Of a stretch of DNA of 64,000 nt, positions 50,296 through 58,850 are shown in pieces (position 1 is the stretch's first letter; each line of letters begins with the position of its first letter). Both the position numbers and the translations under genes were made by a program. Source of the stretch: Granulicella sapmiensis (GTDB lineage Bacteria; Acidobacteriota; Terriglobia; Terriglobales; Acidobacteriaceae); NCBI GenBank assembly GCA_026225395.1, contig JAMFSR010000033.1:1-64000 (forward strand), in the 5' to 3' direction. The notes under the pieces are model-generated. The model did no database searches and was not told the origin of the DNA. It saw only the letters and a program-made list of their open reading frames with translations.

Positions 50296-51252
50296 GTGTC
50301 TACCACTGCCACATCGACGGCCATCCCGACGCAGGCGCGCAGCCATACGCTGCTGGCTGACTACGTTGAGCTTGTGAAGCCGCGCGTTTCCACGATGGTG
50401 ATCATCACCGCCGGGGCAGGGTTCTATCTGGGCTCGCTGCGTAGCGGGATCAGCCCTTTCCATGCCGGGCTGGTGGAAGCGCTGCTGGGTATTGCCATCG
50501 TGACTGCGGGCTCCAGCGTGCTGAACCAGGCGCTTGAGCGGACCACCGACCGGCTTATGCCGCGCACGGCATCGCGGCCCATGGCGCAACATCGCATTGG
50601 ACTGGCGCATGGGCTCATTCTCGGATTTCTGCTGGTGTTCGGCGGATCGCTGTATCTGGCGTATGCGACCAATCCGATTACCGGGCTGCTTACGCTGCTT
50701 ACCGCTGTCGGCTATGTGGCGATCTATACGCCGCTCAAACGGCTTACGACACTAAACACTTTTATTGGAGCGTTCCCGGGTGCGCTGCCTCCGCTGATTG
50801 GATGGACGGCTGCGCGAGGTGTAATCGAGTGGCCTGCCGTGGCGTTGTTTGCCATCCTGTTCGTGTGGCAGTTCCCTCACTTTATGGCTATCGGCTGGAT
50901 GTATCGTGCCGATTATGCTGCTGCCGGCATCCGCGTTACAGCAACGCAGACGCCGACGCGCTGGGCGGCGCGGTCGAGCGTGATTCAGGCGCTGTTCTAC
51001 GCGGTGCTAATGATTCCAGTGAGCCTGTGGCCGACGTTCCTGCACACGACGGGCCTACCGTACGCCATAGTGGCTACGGTGCTTGGCTTCTGGTATCTCT
51101 ATGCGACGATTCGCTTTGCGGGGATCCTGCGCAAGCCGGACGCCCCTGAGAATCGCGCGGTGGCGCGCAACCTGCTCAAAGTTTCTGTCATGTATCTGCC
51201 GCTGCTGCTGGCGGCCATGATGCTCAACGCACAAGGACATCTGCACTTCTGA
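50296..51252 (+). CDS. cyoE: Heme O synthase (protoheme IX farnesyltransferase)
   Basis: UbiA-superfamily membrane enzyme that farnesylates heme B for aa3/bo3-type oxidases. Motifs: DYVELVKPRVSTMVIITAGA, the prenyl-PP site in LNQALERTTDRLMPRTASRP, YTPLKRLTTLNTFIGAFPGA and WQFPHFMAIGWMYRADYAAA. About 318 residues from GTG 50296; the frame is open to ATG 50227, and no Shine-Dalgarno sequence decides it. A 48-codon frame starting at 50214 overlaps the 5' end. It is followed 4 nt later by DUF420, a common pairing in cytochrome oxidase assembly. Confidence 0.93.
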   Translation: MSTTATSTAIPTQARSHTLLADYVELVKPRVSTMVIITAGAGFYLGSLRSGISPFHAGLVEALLGIAIVTAGSSVLNQALERTTDRLMPRTASRPMAQHRIGLAHGLILGFLLVFGGSLYLAYATNPITGLLTLLTAVGYVAIYTPLKRLTTLNTFIGAFPGALPPLIGWTAARGVIEWPAVALFAILFVWQFPHFMAIGWMYRADYAAAGIRVTATQTPTRWAARSSVIQALFYAVLMIPVSLWPTFLHTTGLPYAIVATVLGFWYLYATIRFAGILRKPDAPENRAVARNLLKVSVMYLPLLLAAMMLNAQGHLHF

Positions 51253-51256
51253 CACT

Positions 51257-51817
51257 ATGACGACCGTGACTGCCGAAAACCCGAACTACCGCACGCCTCC
51301 GGCGATTGTCTGGACGATCATTGCGATCTCCGCGGTCGCCTCGCTGTTCCTTGCGTGGCTGGTGTACTACCATCCGCCGGTTGACGTTGCCGGGACGCAC
51401 CTCGCGTTCCTTCCTGCGCTCGATGCAGTGCTGAACGCGCTGTGCGCCATCTTCCTCGTTGTGGGCTATCGCTACATTATGCGGCGCGAGATTACGAAGC
51501 ACCGCAACAGCATGTTCGGCGCGTTTGTGGTGTCGTCGGCGTTTTTGGTGGCGTACATCCTGAACCATGTGCTGCATGGCGATATGTTGTTTCCCAGGAC
51601 CTACCCCACGGCACGGTTTATCTATCTGTGGGTGTTGCTTACGCCGCACATCTTTCTGGCGATCGTCTGCCTGCCGATGATCTTGATCACGTTCTTCCTG
51701 TCGCTGACCGGGCGGTTTCCGGCGCATCGCAAGCTGGCGCGCTGGACGTATCCCATCTGGTTGTACGTTTCTGTTTCGGGCGTGGTGGTTTATGCCATGC
51801 TCGCGGCCTACCGCTAA
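51257..51817 (+). CDS. DUF420/CtaM-like cytochrome oxidase assembly protein
   Basis: A 186-residue protein with five or six TM helices (VWTIIAISAVASLFLAWLVY, LPALDAVLNALCAIFLVVGY, GAFVVSSAFLVAYILNHVLH, FIYLWVLLTPHIFLAIVCLP, YVSVSGVVVYAMLAAYR) and conserved His in RREITKHRNSM and ILNHVLHGD. DUF420 proteins such as YozB/CtaM are needed for heme A/O-containing oxidases. Placement 4 nt after heme O synthase and overlapping the next gene (TAATG) fits. Confidence 0.88.
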   Translation: MTTVTAENPNYRTPPAIVWTIIAISAVASLFLAWLVYYHPPVDVAGTHLAFLPALDAVLNALCAIFLVVGYRYIMRREITKHRNSMFGAFVVSSAFLVAYILNHVLHGDMLFPRTYPTARFIYLWVLLTPHIFLAIVCLPMILITFFLSLTGRFPAHRKLARWTYPIWLYVSVSGVVVYAMLAAYR

Positions 51818-52044
51818 TGCAGCCAGATACCCGCAAACTGCTGACAACCGGCGCCGCCATCTTTCTTACAGGGGTGATCGCCGCCGCGTTGATGCTGAAG
51901 GCCTTCGGCGGCGTCTCCGCGCAGGGCCCGCACACCACCGGCGGCTGGCTGTGCCTAATGCTCGCCATGGGCTGCCTGCCTACCGGCACGTTGACGCTGC
52001 TGCTCGGCCTGACGAAACTGATCGGCGAAAGTCGTCGCTCCTAA
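51817..52044 (+). CDS. Small two-helix membrane protein, 75 aa
   Basis: MQPDTRKLLTTGAAIFLTGV continues into two hydrophobic helices (about residues 10-30 and 44-64, WLCLMLAMGCLPTGTLTLLL). No family recognised. It overlaps the DUF420 gene by one base (TAATG), so it is translationally coupled and probably acts with the heme/oxidase assembly genes. Confidence 0.7.
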   Translation: MQPDTRKLLTTGAAIFLTGVIAAALMLKAFGGVSAQGPHTTGGWLCLMLAMGCLPTGTLTLLLGLTKLIGESRRS

Positions 52045-52060
52045 ACCCAAAGGACCAGCC

Positions 52061-53416
52061 GTGACCAAGCTGCCACTCCTCTCCACTGTGTTGACTCTGA
52101 TGGTTGCCGCAGCCTGCGGCCAAGCCCCGGCACCGGCTGCCCCGCAAGCCTCGCCCAGGGCCGCGTATGACGACGCCATGCGGCCGCTGCAGATCACGCG
52201 CAACTCCATCGGGAACTGGTCGGAGACAGAGACCGCCGCGCTCGGCGTGACCATTGAGCATGCCGCTGCGGAGTGTGCCGCCCGTGATCCGAAAACATTT
52301 GCCGGTGAAGACCTGGTTGACCTGATGCGGCTGTGCGCGCTGGGGCAAGCGTGGTCCGCGACGGTGAAGTCGGCGAATCTTTACATCGCCGCAAAGGACA
52401 TCGTGAAGCCGCGCCTTAGCCAAGCCTATGCTGCGTTGATTGACGCGCTGCTGCATCTCCATGACGAACACGATGCCTTTACGGCCTCGCAGGCCATCCT
52501 GACAGCCGTGCCGTACGACACGCTCACGGCTGAGGTGATCGACGAAGCCATCGCGTATATGCAGTTCAGCTTTACGGATGATGCCATCACGCTCGCAACG
52601 GCACGACAGCCGTTGTTGCTGGCGCGTTTGCAGGCACTGACGAGTCCGCCGGCGAGTGTGCACGTTGGAGCTTCGGTGCAGTCCGCAGCAACCGATCCGC
52701 CGCAGTCCATCCACGAGCTGTATGCCGACGGACTTTCCTACGCGGAGCTCCTGCAGCTCGATAAGCAGCCCGCTGAGGCGACGGCTGCCGCGCTGGATGC
52801 CGCCCTGCCCGCGACACTGGCCCCGGACGATGCCTTGCCCATCACCGCACTGCGACGCCGCTACGCGATGCTCGGACAGCCGCTGCCGAAGATCGCCGTC
52901 ACGACGTGGCCCGGGGCGAAGGCGTATCTCGGCGAAGGTGGCAAGGCTCCGGAACTGCCCGTGGCGCACACGATTACCGCGCTGCTGCTTTTCCCGGATT
53001 GGTGCGCGCAGTGTGTTCGCATGGGTAAAGACTTCCCGAAGGGGATTTTCATGGTCTCAGGCCACGACGCCTTCTTTTACGGTCTGCTGGCCGAAACCTA
53101 TCTTCCGGAGACAGGAAAACAGCTCCCGGTTACGCCGACCTATGCGCCGGAGGACGCTGCCGCGCTGTTGGCTGGAACGCCGACCCTGGCGGTTAACCCT
53201 GCCGCCCTCAACCAGTTCGTGGTCACCGACCCTCCGTTTCTGATCCTTACCGACGCGCAAGGGATCATCCGCGTGCTCCAGCCAGTTACGGAGGATGCGA
53301 TGGCACCGCGGAATACCGTGGACTCCGCGATTGCGCTGGTGGGCAGGGAATGGGGCATCGAGCATCCGGTTCCGAAGCCGGACGCAGCGCCTACCGGAGC
53401 GGAGCCACGTTCCTGA
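52061..53416 (+). CDS. Exported protein with a C-terminal thioredoxin-like CxxC domain
   Basis: A 451-residue protein. Start GTG 52061; the N-terminus (TVLTLMVAAACGQAPAPAAP) is a signal peptide with a possible lipobox Cys. Residues about 35-250 are helical, TPR-like, and unassigned. Residues about 300-440 look like a thioredoxin fold with HTITALLLFPDWCAQCVRMG, i.e. a WCAQC site, then FVVTDPPFLILTDAQGIIRV. An extracytoplasmic disulfide or copper-site reductant for oxidase assembly would fit the three upstream genes; that is inference. Confidence 0.7.
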   Translation: MTKLPLLSTVLTLMVAAACGQAPAPAAPQASPRAAYDDAMRPLQITRNSIGNWSETETAALGVTIEHAAAECAARDPKTFAGEDLVDLMRLCALGQAWSATVKSANLYIAAKDIVKPRLSQAYAALIDALLHLHDEHDAFTASQAILTAVPYDTLTAEVIDEAIAYMQFSFTDDAITLATARQPLLLARLQALTSPPASVHVGASVQSAATDPPQSIHELYADGLSYAELLQLDKQPAEATAAALDAALPATLAPDDALPITALRRRYAMLGQPLPKIAVTTWPGAKAYLGEGGKAPELPVAHTITALLLFPDWCAQCVRMGKDFPKGIFMVSGHDAFFYGLLAETYLPETGKQLPVTPTYAPEDAAALLAGTPTLAVNPAALNQFVVTDPPFLILTDAQGIIRVLQPVTEDAMAPRNTVDSAIALVGREWGIEHPVPKPDAAPTGAEPRS

Positions 53417-53489
53417 CGCTATCGGTAAGTTCCAGACCCTATTTCCGAGGCCGATTCTGCTATCCTCGTGTCCTGAATGGAGTATTCCC

Positions 53490-53960
53490 ATGGCTAAAGG
53501 CGTCAACAAAGTAATGCTGCTCGGCAACGTCGGCAAAGATCCGGAAATTCGCACTACCGCAGGCGGCATGACCGTCGCCAGCTTCTCGCTGGCCACCGCC
53601 GACCGCGCCAAAGACGCGCAGGGCAACTGGGCGGACAAGACCGAGTGGCACAACCTGGTCTGCTTCCAGCGTACGGCTGAAATCGTCCGCGACTATGTGA
53701 AGAAGGGCTCGCAGATCTTCGTCGAAGGCAAGATCCAGACCCGCTCGTGGGACGACAAGACGTCCGGCGAAAAGAAATACAAGACCGAGATCCTGGTCAA
53801 CGAGCTTTCGCTGCTCGGCGGCCGTGGTGAAGGCGGATCGAGCGGCGGCGGCTATGAGAAGTCCTCGTCCAGCAGCTACGCCGGTTCACGCGCCAGCGCC
53901 GCGGCGCCCGCCAACGACTACGCCGACCAGGGCATCACCGACGAAGACATCCCCTTCTAG
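53490..53960 (+). CDS. ssb: Single-stranded DNA-binding protein
   Basis: A 156-residue SSB. OB-fold: VNKVMLLGNVGKDPEIRTTA, GMTVASFSLATADRAKDAQG, WADKTEWHNLVCFQRTAEIV, RDYVKKGSQIFVEGKIQTRS. Then a Gly/Ser-rich linker and the acidic tail ending DEDIPF, which binds partner proteins such as RecO, Topo III and PriA. ATG 53490 with GGAG upstream is the normal start. Confidence 0.97.
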   Translation: MAKGVNKVMLLGNVGKDPEIRTTAGGMTVASFSLATADRAKDAQGNWADKTEWHNLVCFQRTAEIVRDYVKKGSQIFVEGKIQTRSWDDKTSGEKKYKTEILVNELSLLGGRGEGGSSGGGYEKSSSSSYAGSRASAAAPANDYADQGITDEDIPF

Positions 53961-53977
53961 AACCCGTTCCACTGCCC

Positions 53978-54901
53978 ATGCGCCGTAGCATCATCCTTCT
54001 CGCCATCGCACTTGGGTCCGTGCCGCTCTGCGCCCAGCGCCATAGCGGCTCGCCGCCCACGGCCCCGGCGCGCCCGGCGCCGCCGGTACCTATTGTTCCG
54101 GTGAGCGCGGGCGCGGGCAATATCCAGGTGGTGCAGGTGAACTACGGCGTTCCGGCGCCGCAGTCGCTGACGCGGCAGCTGCGCATCGACGACGAGCGCA
54201 CGCGCGCCGCGGCGCTTTCGGCCATCGGCGTGCCGGGGCAGTACCTGCAGCGCGGGCGCACTGCCATGCCGCGCTCCATACAGCTGGAGTTCGTCGCGCT
54301 GGGCTCGGATGACGATCTCGATGCGCTGCTGACGGTCGAGCTTGACCAGCACATCGTCACCGCGATCCTGATCCCGGACGACAGCAACTGGCGTCGCATC
54401 GCGACCGTGCTGATTCCCTCCACGCCCGACGACCCTTACAACACGCCCACCACCTTTGTGCGCACCGACCGATCCATGGTGGAGCGCGACCGCTATCGCG
54501 CCATCTTCCACGTCATCGCGCCGGACAGCCACGACAACTATGTGGAGAATGAAGCGCAGCTGCGTATTGTGAACAAGCATGCCGTGGTGCTTACAAGCTT
54601 CGTGTCGGCTTCCCGCGACTGCACGACCCCGGCGCTGCCCGGCAAACCCGCGCCGCCTTCTACGGGCTGCAACGTGCTGCGCCGCTGGCTGCAAGGCGAC
54701 CCCGCAGACCCTTTCAAACACTTCACCATGGTCAGCGCCACCGGGCGGATGTCCACCAAGGACGTCGCCAGCCCGTTCAACGACCAGCCTGAGTTTGAAG
54801 CTTCTCACCTGCGGTCGTTTTCCTGCCAGCCGTTTATCTTCAACGACCCTACGCAGCACTTCGACCCTACCGGCCCGTCAGTCCCCTGTCCGGCCAAATA
54901 A
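53978..54901 (+). CDS. Exported protein of unknown function
   Basis: A 307-residue protein with signal peptide MRRSIILLAIALGSVPLCAQ, a Pro/Ala-rich linker (about 22-45) and a domain rich in beta strands (TAMPRSIQLEFVALGSDDDL, ALLTVELDQHIVTAILIPDD, RYRAIFHVIAPDSHDNYVEN, NEAQLRIVNKHAVVLTSFVS). Cys pairs in SRDCTTPA and STGCNVLRR and near the C-terminus could form disulfides. No family recognised. It follows ssb by 17 nt in the same direction. Confidence 0.6.
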   Translation: MRRSIILLAIALGSVPLCAQRHSGSPPTAPARPAPPVPIVPVSAGAGNIQVVQVNYGVPAPQSLTRQLRIDDERTRAAALSAIGVPGQYLQRGRTAMPRSIQLEFVALGSDDDLDALLTVELDQHIVTAILIPDDSNWRRIATVLIPSTPDDPYNTPTTFVRTDRSMVERDRYRAIFHVIAPDSHDNYVENEAQLRIVNKHAVVLTSFVSASRDCTTPALPGKPAPPSTGCNVLRRWLQGDPADPFKHFTMVSATGRMSTKDVASPFNDQPEFEASHLRSFSCQPFIFNDPTQHFDPTGPSVPCPAK

Positions 54902-54937
54902 GACACGCACCCCGAAAACTGCGTCTAAGCCTCTGGA

Positions 54938-56353
54938 ATGCATCGTTTCTTCAAACTACCCGCCGTCCTGCTGTCCGCTTCTCTCGCCGTCGCAGCCCAG
55001 AGTCCCCACACCCTCACCTACGCTCCCGGTAAGTCGATCACGCTTTCGTTGCCGAGCGAGCTCGATATCAACGTTGCCGCCTCTGGTCTGCATCGCGTGC
55101 GCTTCTTCGCGCAAGCTCCCGATGGCCGCGTGTTCGCCACGGGCATGTACAACCTGGCGGACAATACGCAGGGATCGATCTATATCCTTGACGGCTGGGA
55201 CGACAAGACGCATACGTTCACCAGGATCACTCACTACCTCGACCACCTGCGCAATCCGAACAACCTTGCTTTCTACACCGATCCCGCGACCAAGCAGTCG
55301 TGGCTCTATGTGCCGCTGACCGATAAGCTCGTCCGCTACAAGTACAACGCAGGCGACAATGCACCTTCGTCACGGCCTGAAACGCTTGTACACTTTCCCG
55401 ACTACGGCCTGAGCTACAAGTACGGCGGCTGGCACCTGACGCGTACGGTGACCGCTGCGACGCTGCATGGCAAGCCGCGGATCTTCGTTTCGACGGGCTC
55501 GTCCTGCAACTACTGCCAGGAGCGCGAAGTACTGCGCGCAGCGGTGCTGAGCATGAACCCCGACGGAAGCGACCAGGTCGTGGTCGCGCAAGGGCTGCGC
55601 AATGCGGTCGATCTGCGGTTCATTCCCGATCTCGACGATGGTGCGTTGTTCGCGACCGACATGGGGGACGATCACCTGGGCGACCAGCTGCCGGAAGACA
55701 CCTTCTTCGAGCTTGACTCTAACAACCACTCTGGGCCCATCGCAGCGAAGCCCACCCCGAACTACGGCTGGCCTACCTGCTACTTCGGCAATGGCAAGCC
55801 TGTACACGACACGACGCCACTGCCTTCGATGACGACCGTGAACGATACGAAGATCGTGGCGCCACGTCCCGCCGCTGCCGCAAAGAGTGATAGCTCGGTG
55901 TATGGCAAACAGGCCGGTGTCGCCGGTGCGGGGACTAACCTCGCAGCTGGTGGGGGCAACGCTTCAGCTGTCGATCCGAATGCCGCGTTGGGCCATGCTC
56001 CGGAGCCGCTGAGTGCATGCGATCAAGTGCCGCCTGCGTATACGACCTTTGCCGCGCACAGCTCGCCGCTGGGCTTCGCTTACTTCGCCGACAAGAGCAC
56101 CGTGCTGCACGATAGCTTTCTGATTGCGCTGCATGGCGCTGGGCATCCGCATATCGGTACGGGTTATCGAGTGGTCCGCGTGTCGCCGGCGGATCACAAG
56201 CCGAAAGACTTCCTCACAGGTTTCCTGACTATGGACCATGGCAAGCCCACTGTCCACGGGCGGCCGTGCGGCATCCTGCGGCTGGGTCCGGACACGTTCC
56301 TGCTCACCGATGACTATCTTGGGCTCGTCTACTACATTCACCCGCGCAGCTAA
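54938..56353 (+). CDS. Exported sugar-dehydrogenase-like six-bladed propeller protein
   Basis: A 471-residue protein with a signal peptide (LPAVLLSASLAVAAQSPHTL). The mature part matches the GSDH/sorbosone dehydrogenase (PQQ-type) propeller: INVAASGLHRVRFFAQAPDG, RNPNNLAFYTDPATKQSWLY, KPRIFVSTGSSCNYCQEREV, VVVAQGLRNAVDLRFIPDLD, ALFATDMGDDHLGDQLPEDT, NYGWPTCYFGNGKPVHDTTP, AAHSSPLGFAYFADKSTVLH. The extra CNYC pair and a long low-complexity insert (about 310-355) are unusual. A heme domain is not present. Substrate is unknown. Its stop overlaps the convergent LacI-regulator stop. Confidence 0.8.
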   Translation: MHRFFKLPAVLLSASLAVAAQSPHTLTYAPGKSITLSLPSELDINVAASGLHRVRFFAQAPDGRVFATGMYNLADNTQGSIYILDGWDDKTHTFTRITHYLDHLRNPNNLAFYTDPATKQSWLYVPLTDKLVRYKYNAGDNAPSSRPETLVHFPDYGLSYKYGGWHLTRTVTAATLHGKPRIFVSTGSSCNYCQEREVLRAAVLSMNPDGSDQVVVAQGLRNAVDLRFIPDLDDGALFATDMGDDHLGDQLPEDTFFELDSNNHSGPIAAKPTPNYGWPTCYFGNGKPVHDTTPLPSMTTVNDTKIVAPRPAAAAKSDSSVYGKQAGVAGAGTNLAAGGGNASAVDPNAALGHAPEPLSACDQVPPAYTTFAAHSSPLGFAYFADKSTVLHDSFLIALHGAGHPHIGTGYRVVRVSPADHKPKDFLTGFLTMDHGKPTVHGRPCGILRLGPDTFLLTDDYLGLVYYIHPRS

Positions 56354-57426
56354 CGCTTCTTTGCGGTCTTCTTCACGGCGGTACGCAGCGCAATAGCGGA
56401 CTCGCGCTCGATCAGCGTGGGGTCTACCAACACTTCGCTTAGCGGCTGCTGGCCGTCGTTGATGATGCCGATCAAGTGCTCCGCTGCAAGCTCGCCCATC
56501 TGCTCCAGAGGCTGGCGCAACGTGGTCAGACTCGGCGTTAGGTAACCGGCGCTCTCGATGTCGTCGAAGCCCACCACTGATACGTCTTCCGGTACGCGCA
56601 GGCCTGCCTGCCGGAACGCGCGCATGGCCCCTATGGCGGTGACGTCGTTGAACGCGATTAACGCGGTGAACGGCACCTTTGCTGCCAGGAGGTCCATACC
56701 GCACTTGTAACCTTCCTCAGGCATGGTCATTTCGCGCGGCGTGTTGCCGGAGTGCAGCTCCTTGACCAACCGCTCATCGAGCGTGATGCCATGCGCCTTG
56801 GCCGCCTTCAACGTCCCTGCAAACCGCTGCTCTGCCGCGCTGCGCCACGGGTGCCCCTTGATCACGGCAATATGCTTGTGTCCGAGGCTGGCCAGGTACT
56901 CGATCGCCAGGGCACCGCCGCGGTCGTTGTTCAGCGCAAAGCGTGGAACGCCCTCCACCTTGGGCGCGCTGCCGATCATTACCGTGGGGCGGCCTGTGTC
57001 CGCGCTGAGGGTCGTGTTGATGAGCAGAAAGCCTTCGACGGCGCGCTCCAGCAGACGCCGCGGATACTCGCGGATCAAATCTTCCTGCTCGTAGTGATTG
57101 GCCGTGAAGTAGAGATACTTCTCGCGCACCAGCTTGCGGTCGATGCCCGCGAGAATCGCCGCGGCGTAGGGCTCGCGTATGCCCGCCAGCACCACCGCGA
57201 CCGTGAAGCTGCGCTTCGAGTACAAGTAACGCGCGTAAAAGTCGGGACGGTAATCAAACTTCGCGGCGGCGTCGAGGATGCGCTTGCGGGTTACTTCGGG
57301 AATCAGCTTCGCCCGTGGCGCATCGTTCATCACGAGCGAAACCGTGCTGGGTGAAAGCTTTAGATACTCCGCCAGCGCCTTCTGGCTGATCGGCCTTTTT
57401 ACTTCTTCTTTGTCTGTGCCCGCCAT
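56350..57426 (-). CDS. LacI-family transcriptional regulator
   Basis: About 358 residues. HTH: SQKALAEYLKLSPSTVSLVM NDAPRAKL is the recognition region (helix-turn-helix and hinge), followed by a periplasmic-binding-protein-like domain: FTVAVVLAGIREPYAAAILA, FNDVTAIGAMRAFRQAGLRV, DVSVVGFDDIESAGYLTPSL, TTLRQPLEQMGELAAEHLIG. ATG 57426 (MAGTDKEE) gives the usual N-terminus. It is divergent from cyaY and convergent with the propeller gene, which may not be its target; no operator is seen. Confidence 0.92.
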   Translation of the reverse strand: MAGTDKEEVKRPISQKALAEYLKLSPSTVSLVMNDAPRAKLIPEVTRKRILDAAAKFDYRPDFYARYLYSKRSFTVAVVLAGIREPYAAAILAGIDRKLVREKYLYFTANHYEQEDLIREYPRRLLERAVEGFLLINTTLSADTGRPTVMIGSAPKVEGVPRFALNNDRGGALAIEYLASLGHKHIAVIKGHPWRSAAEQRFAGTLKAAKAHGITLDERLVKELHSGNTPREMTMPEEGYKCGMDLLAAKVPFTALIAFNDVTAIGAMRAFRQAGLRVPEDVSVVGFDDIESAGYLTPSLTTLRQPLEQMGELAAEHLIGIINDGQQPLSEVLVDPTLIERESAIALRTAVKKTAKKR

Positions 57427-57583
57427 CGTTCGTTTACCCACCCATGCGATTTCCCTGCTGCCAAAGAGCATATAGGCCGCTGAACCCTTTTGTTAATCCT
57501 CGATCTGCCTTTGTTCGGGCGTGATATGCCTGCACTGCCTCCTGCATTCCATCTCGGCATCCAATTCCTGCCCTTCGACGGTT

Positions 57584-57589
57584 ACACTG
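57584..57589 (+). promoter_or_regulatory. -10-like box of cyaY, leaderless start
   Basis: TACACT lies seven bases before the ATG at 57597, predicting that transcription begins at or next to the A of the start codon. Confidence 0.45.
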
Positions 57590-57596
57590 GACTTCG

Positions 57597-57932
57597 ATGA
57601 TCGATGAAATTACGTTCCGCCGCGAATCCGACAACGCCCTCGAAGCGCTCAAGCAGGCCCTCATCAAGGCCGAAGAGGAAGGCGGCTTTGAGGCCGAAGA
57701 AAAGAACGGCGTACTCAACGTGCTGTTCGAAGATGACAGCGCCAAGTTCGTCTTCACGCCCAACACACCTGTCCGCCAGGTGTGGATTTCCGCGCAATCA
57801 ACCTCATTCAAGCTAGAATGGAATGAACCCCAGCAAGCATTCACTTTGCCGAAAACTGGCGAAGGTCTCATTAATCTGACGGAACGTCTGCTTCGCGAAC
57901 ACCTGAACGATGCTTCGATTTCCCTGTCCTGA
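57597..57932 (+). CDS. cyaY: Frataxin/CyaY family protein
   Basis: Frataxin binds iron and tunes cysteine desulfurase in Fe-S cluster assembly. The 111-residue protein fits in size and pattern: ALEALKQALIKAEEEGGFEA (acidic first helix), NGVLNVLFEDDSAKFVFTPN, PVRQVWISAQSTSFKLEWNE (equivalent of the conserved QIW-A strand), LTERLLREHL (last helix). The acidic ridge on helix 1 is evident. It is next to a GT2 gene, unrelated in role. Confidence 0.83.
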   Translation: MIDEITFRRESDNALEALKQALIKAEEEGGFEAEEKNGVLNVLFEDDSAKFVFTPNTPVRQVWISAQSTSFKLEWNEPQQAFTLPKTGEGLINLTERLLREHLNDASISLS

Positions 57933-57978
57933 CGCATTCTTGACCTAACGCACGCCTGGAGTCTGTGAGTAGACCAAC

Positions 57979-58812
57979 ATGCTGCTTTCCGTCGCCATCG
58001 TCACACTGAACGAAGAGGAGAACCTGGCAAGGACCCTTTCCAGCGTCCGCTGGGCGGAAGAAATCGTCGTGGTCGACTCCGGATCGACCGATCGCACTGT
58101 GGAAATCGCACACCACTTCGGCGCACGCGTTATCCAGCGCGAGTGGCCCGGCTTTGCCGCACAGAAAAACTTCGCGATAGCCCAGTGCAAGGGCACTTGG
58201 ATTCTTTCGCTCGACGCCGATGAAGAGCTCACGCCCGAGCTCCAGACCCAGATCCGCACGCTGCTCCCCACAAACCCTCCGACCGACGCGTACTACCTGC
58301 GCCGGCGAAATTTGTTCCTCGGCCGTTGGATCAAGCGTGGTGGCTTCTATCCCGACCCCAAACTGCGTCTCTTCCGTCGCGCCGCGGCCAACTTCTCGCT
58401 GACGCCACAGTTCGAAGAGCGGCCGGTGCATGAGACCATTGCGTTCGACGGGACGTCCGACGAGCTGGACTGCGACCTCATCCACCACGCGTATCCCACG
58501 CTTTCCACCTACATCGAGCATATGGACCGCTACAGTTCGCTGGGCGCGGAGATGCTGGTGGAGCGCAAGCGCATCAGCCGCTCTGTCTTCTCGTTTCTGC
58601 TGCAGGTCTTGTTCGTCCCCTACTGGACGTTCCAGTGGAACTACATCTGCCGCTTCGGCTTTCTGGATGGACGCGAGGGCCTGCTGCTGCACCTGTATCA
58701 CGCGACCTACACCAGCTGGAAGTACGCCAAGGCCTGGGAGATGACCCGCCAGCATCCTTCGCCGAAGCCCTCAGAAGCCGCGAGCCCTACAGCTTCTTCC
58801 GAAGCTGCATAG
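57979..58812 (+). CDS. Glycosyltransferase family 2, WaaE/KdtX-like
   Basis: A 277-residue GT-A enzyme. VAIVTLNEEENLARTLSSVR, EEIVVVDSGSTDRTVEIAHH, QKNFAIAQCKGTWILSLDAD (the DxD as DAD), KRGGFYPDPKLRLFRRAAAN and YPTLSTYIEHMDRYSSLGAE are the signature of the lipopolysaccharide-core glycosyltransferases related to WaaE/KdtX. A C-terminal hydrophobic stretch (FSFLLQVLFVPYWTFQWNYI) would sit on the membrane. It lacks LPS genes around it, so target is uncertain. Confidence 0.9.
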   Translation: MLLSVAIVTLNEEENLARTLSSVRWAEEIVVVDSGSTDRTVEIAHHFGARVIQREWPGFAAQKNFAIAQCKGTWILSLDADEELTPELQTQIRTLLPTNPPTDAYYLRRRNLFLGRWIKRGGFYPDPKLRLFRRAAANFSLTPQFEERPVHETIAFDGTSDELDCDLIHHAYPTLSTYIEHMDRYSSLGAEMLVERKRISRSVFSFLLQVLFVPYWTFQWNYICRFGFLDGREGLLLHLYHATYTSWKYAKAWEMTRQHPSPKPSEAASPTASSEAA

Positions 58813-58815
58813 CCT

Positions 58816-58850
58816 ATACTCTATCCTCTACGCTCAACACTCTCGTCTCA
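58816..58850 (+). repeat. Repeat F (CTATACTCTATCCTCTACGC)
   Basis: Between the stops of the GT2 and SDR genes; matches 27926-27958 and the reverse complement of 14456-14485. Confidence 0.6.

Noticed and set aside
49737..50360. 207-codon frame within the DUF5009 gene
   Set aside because: Out-of-frame shadow; only its last 48 codons (from 50214) are considered, as an uncertain finding.
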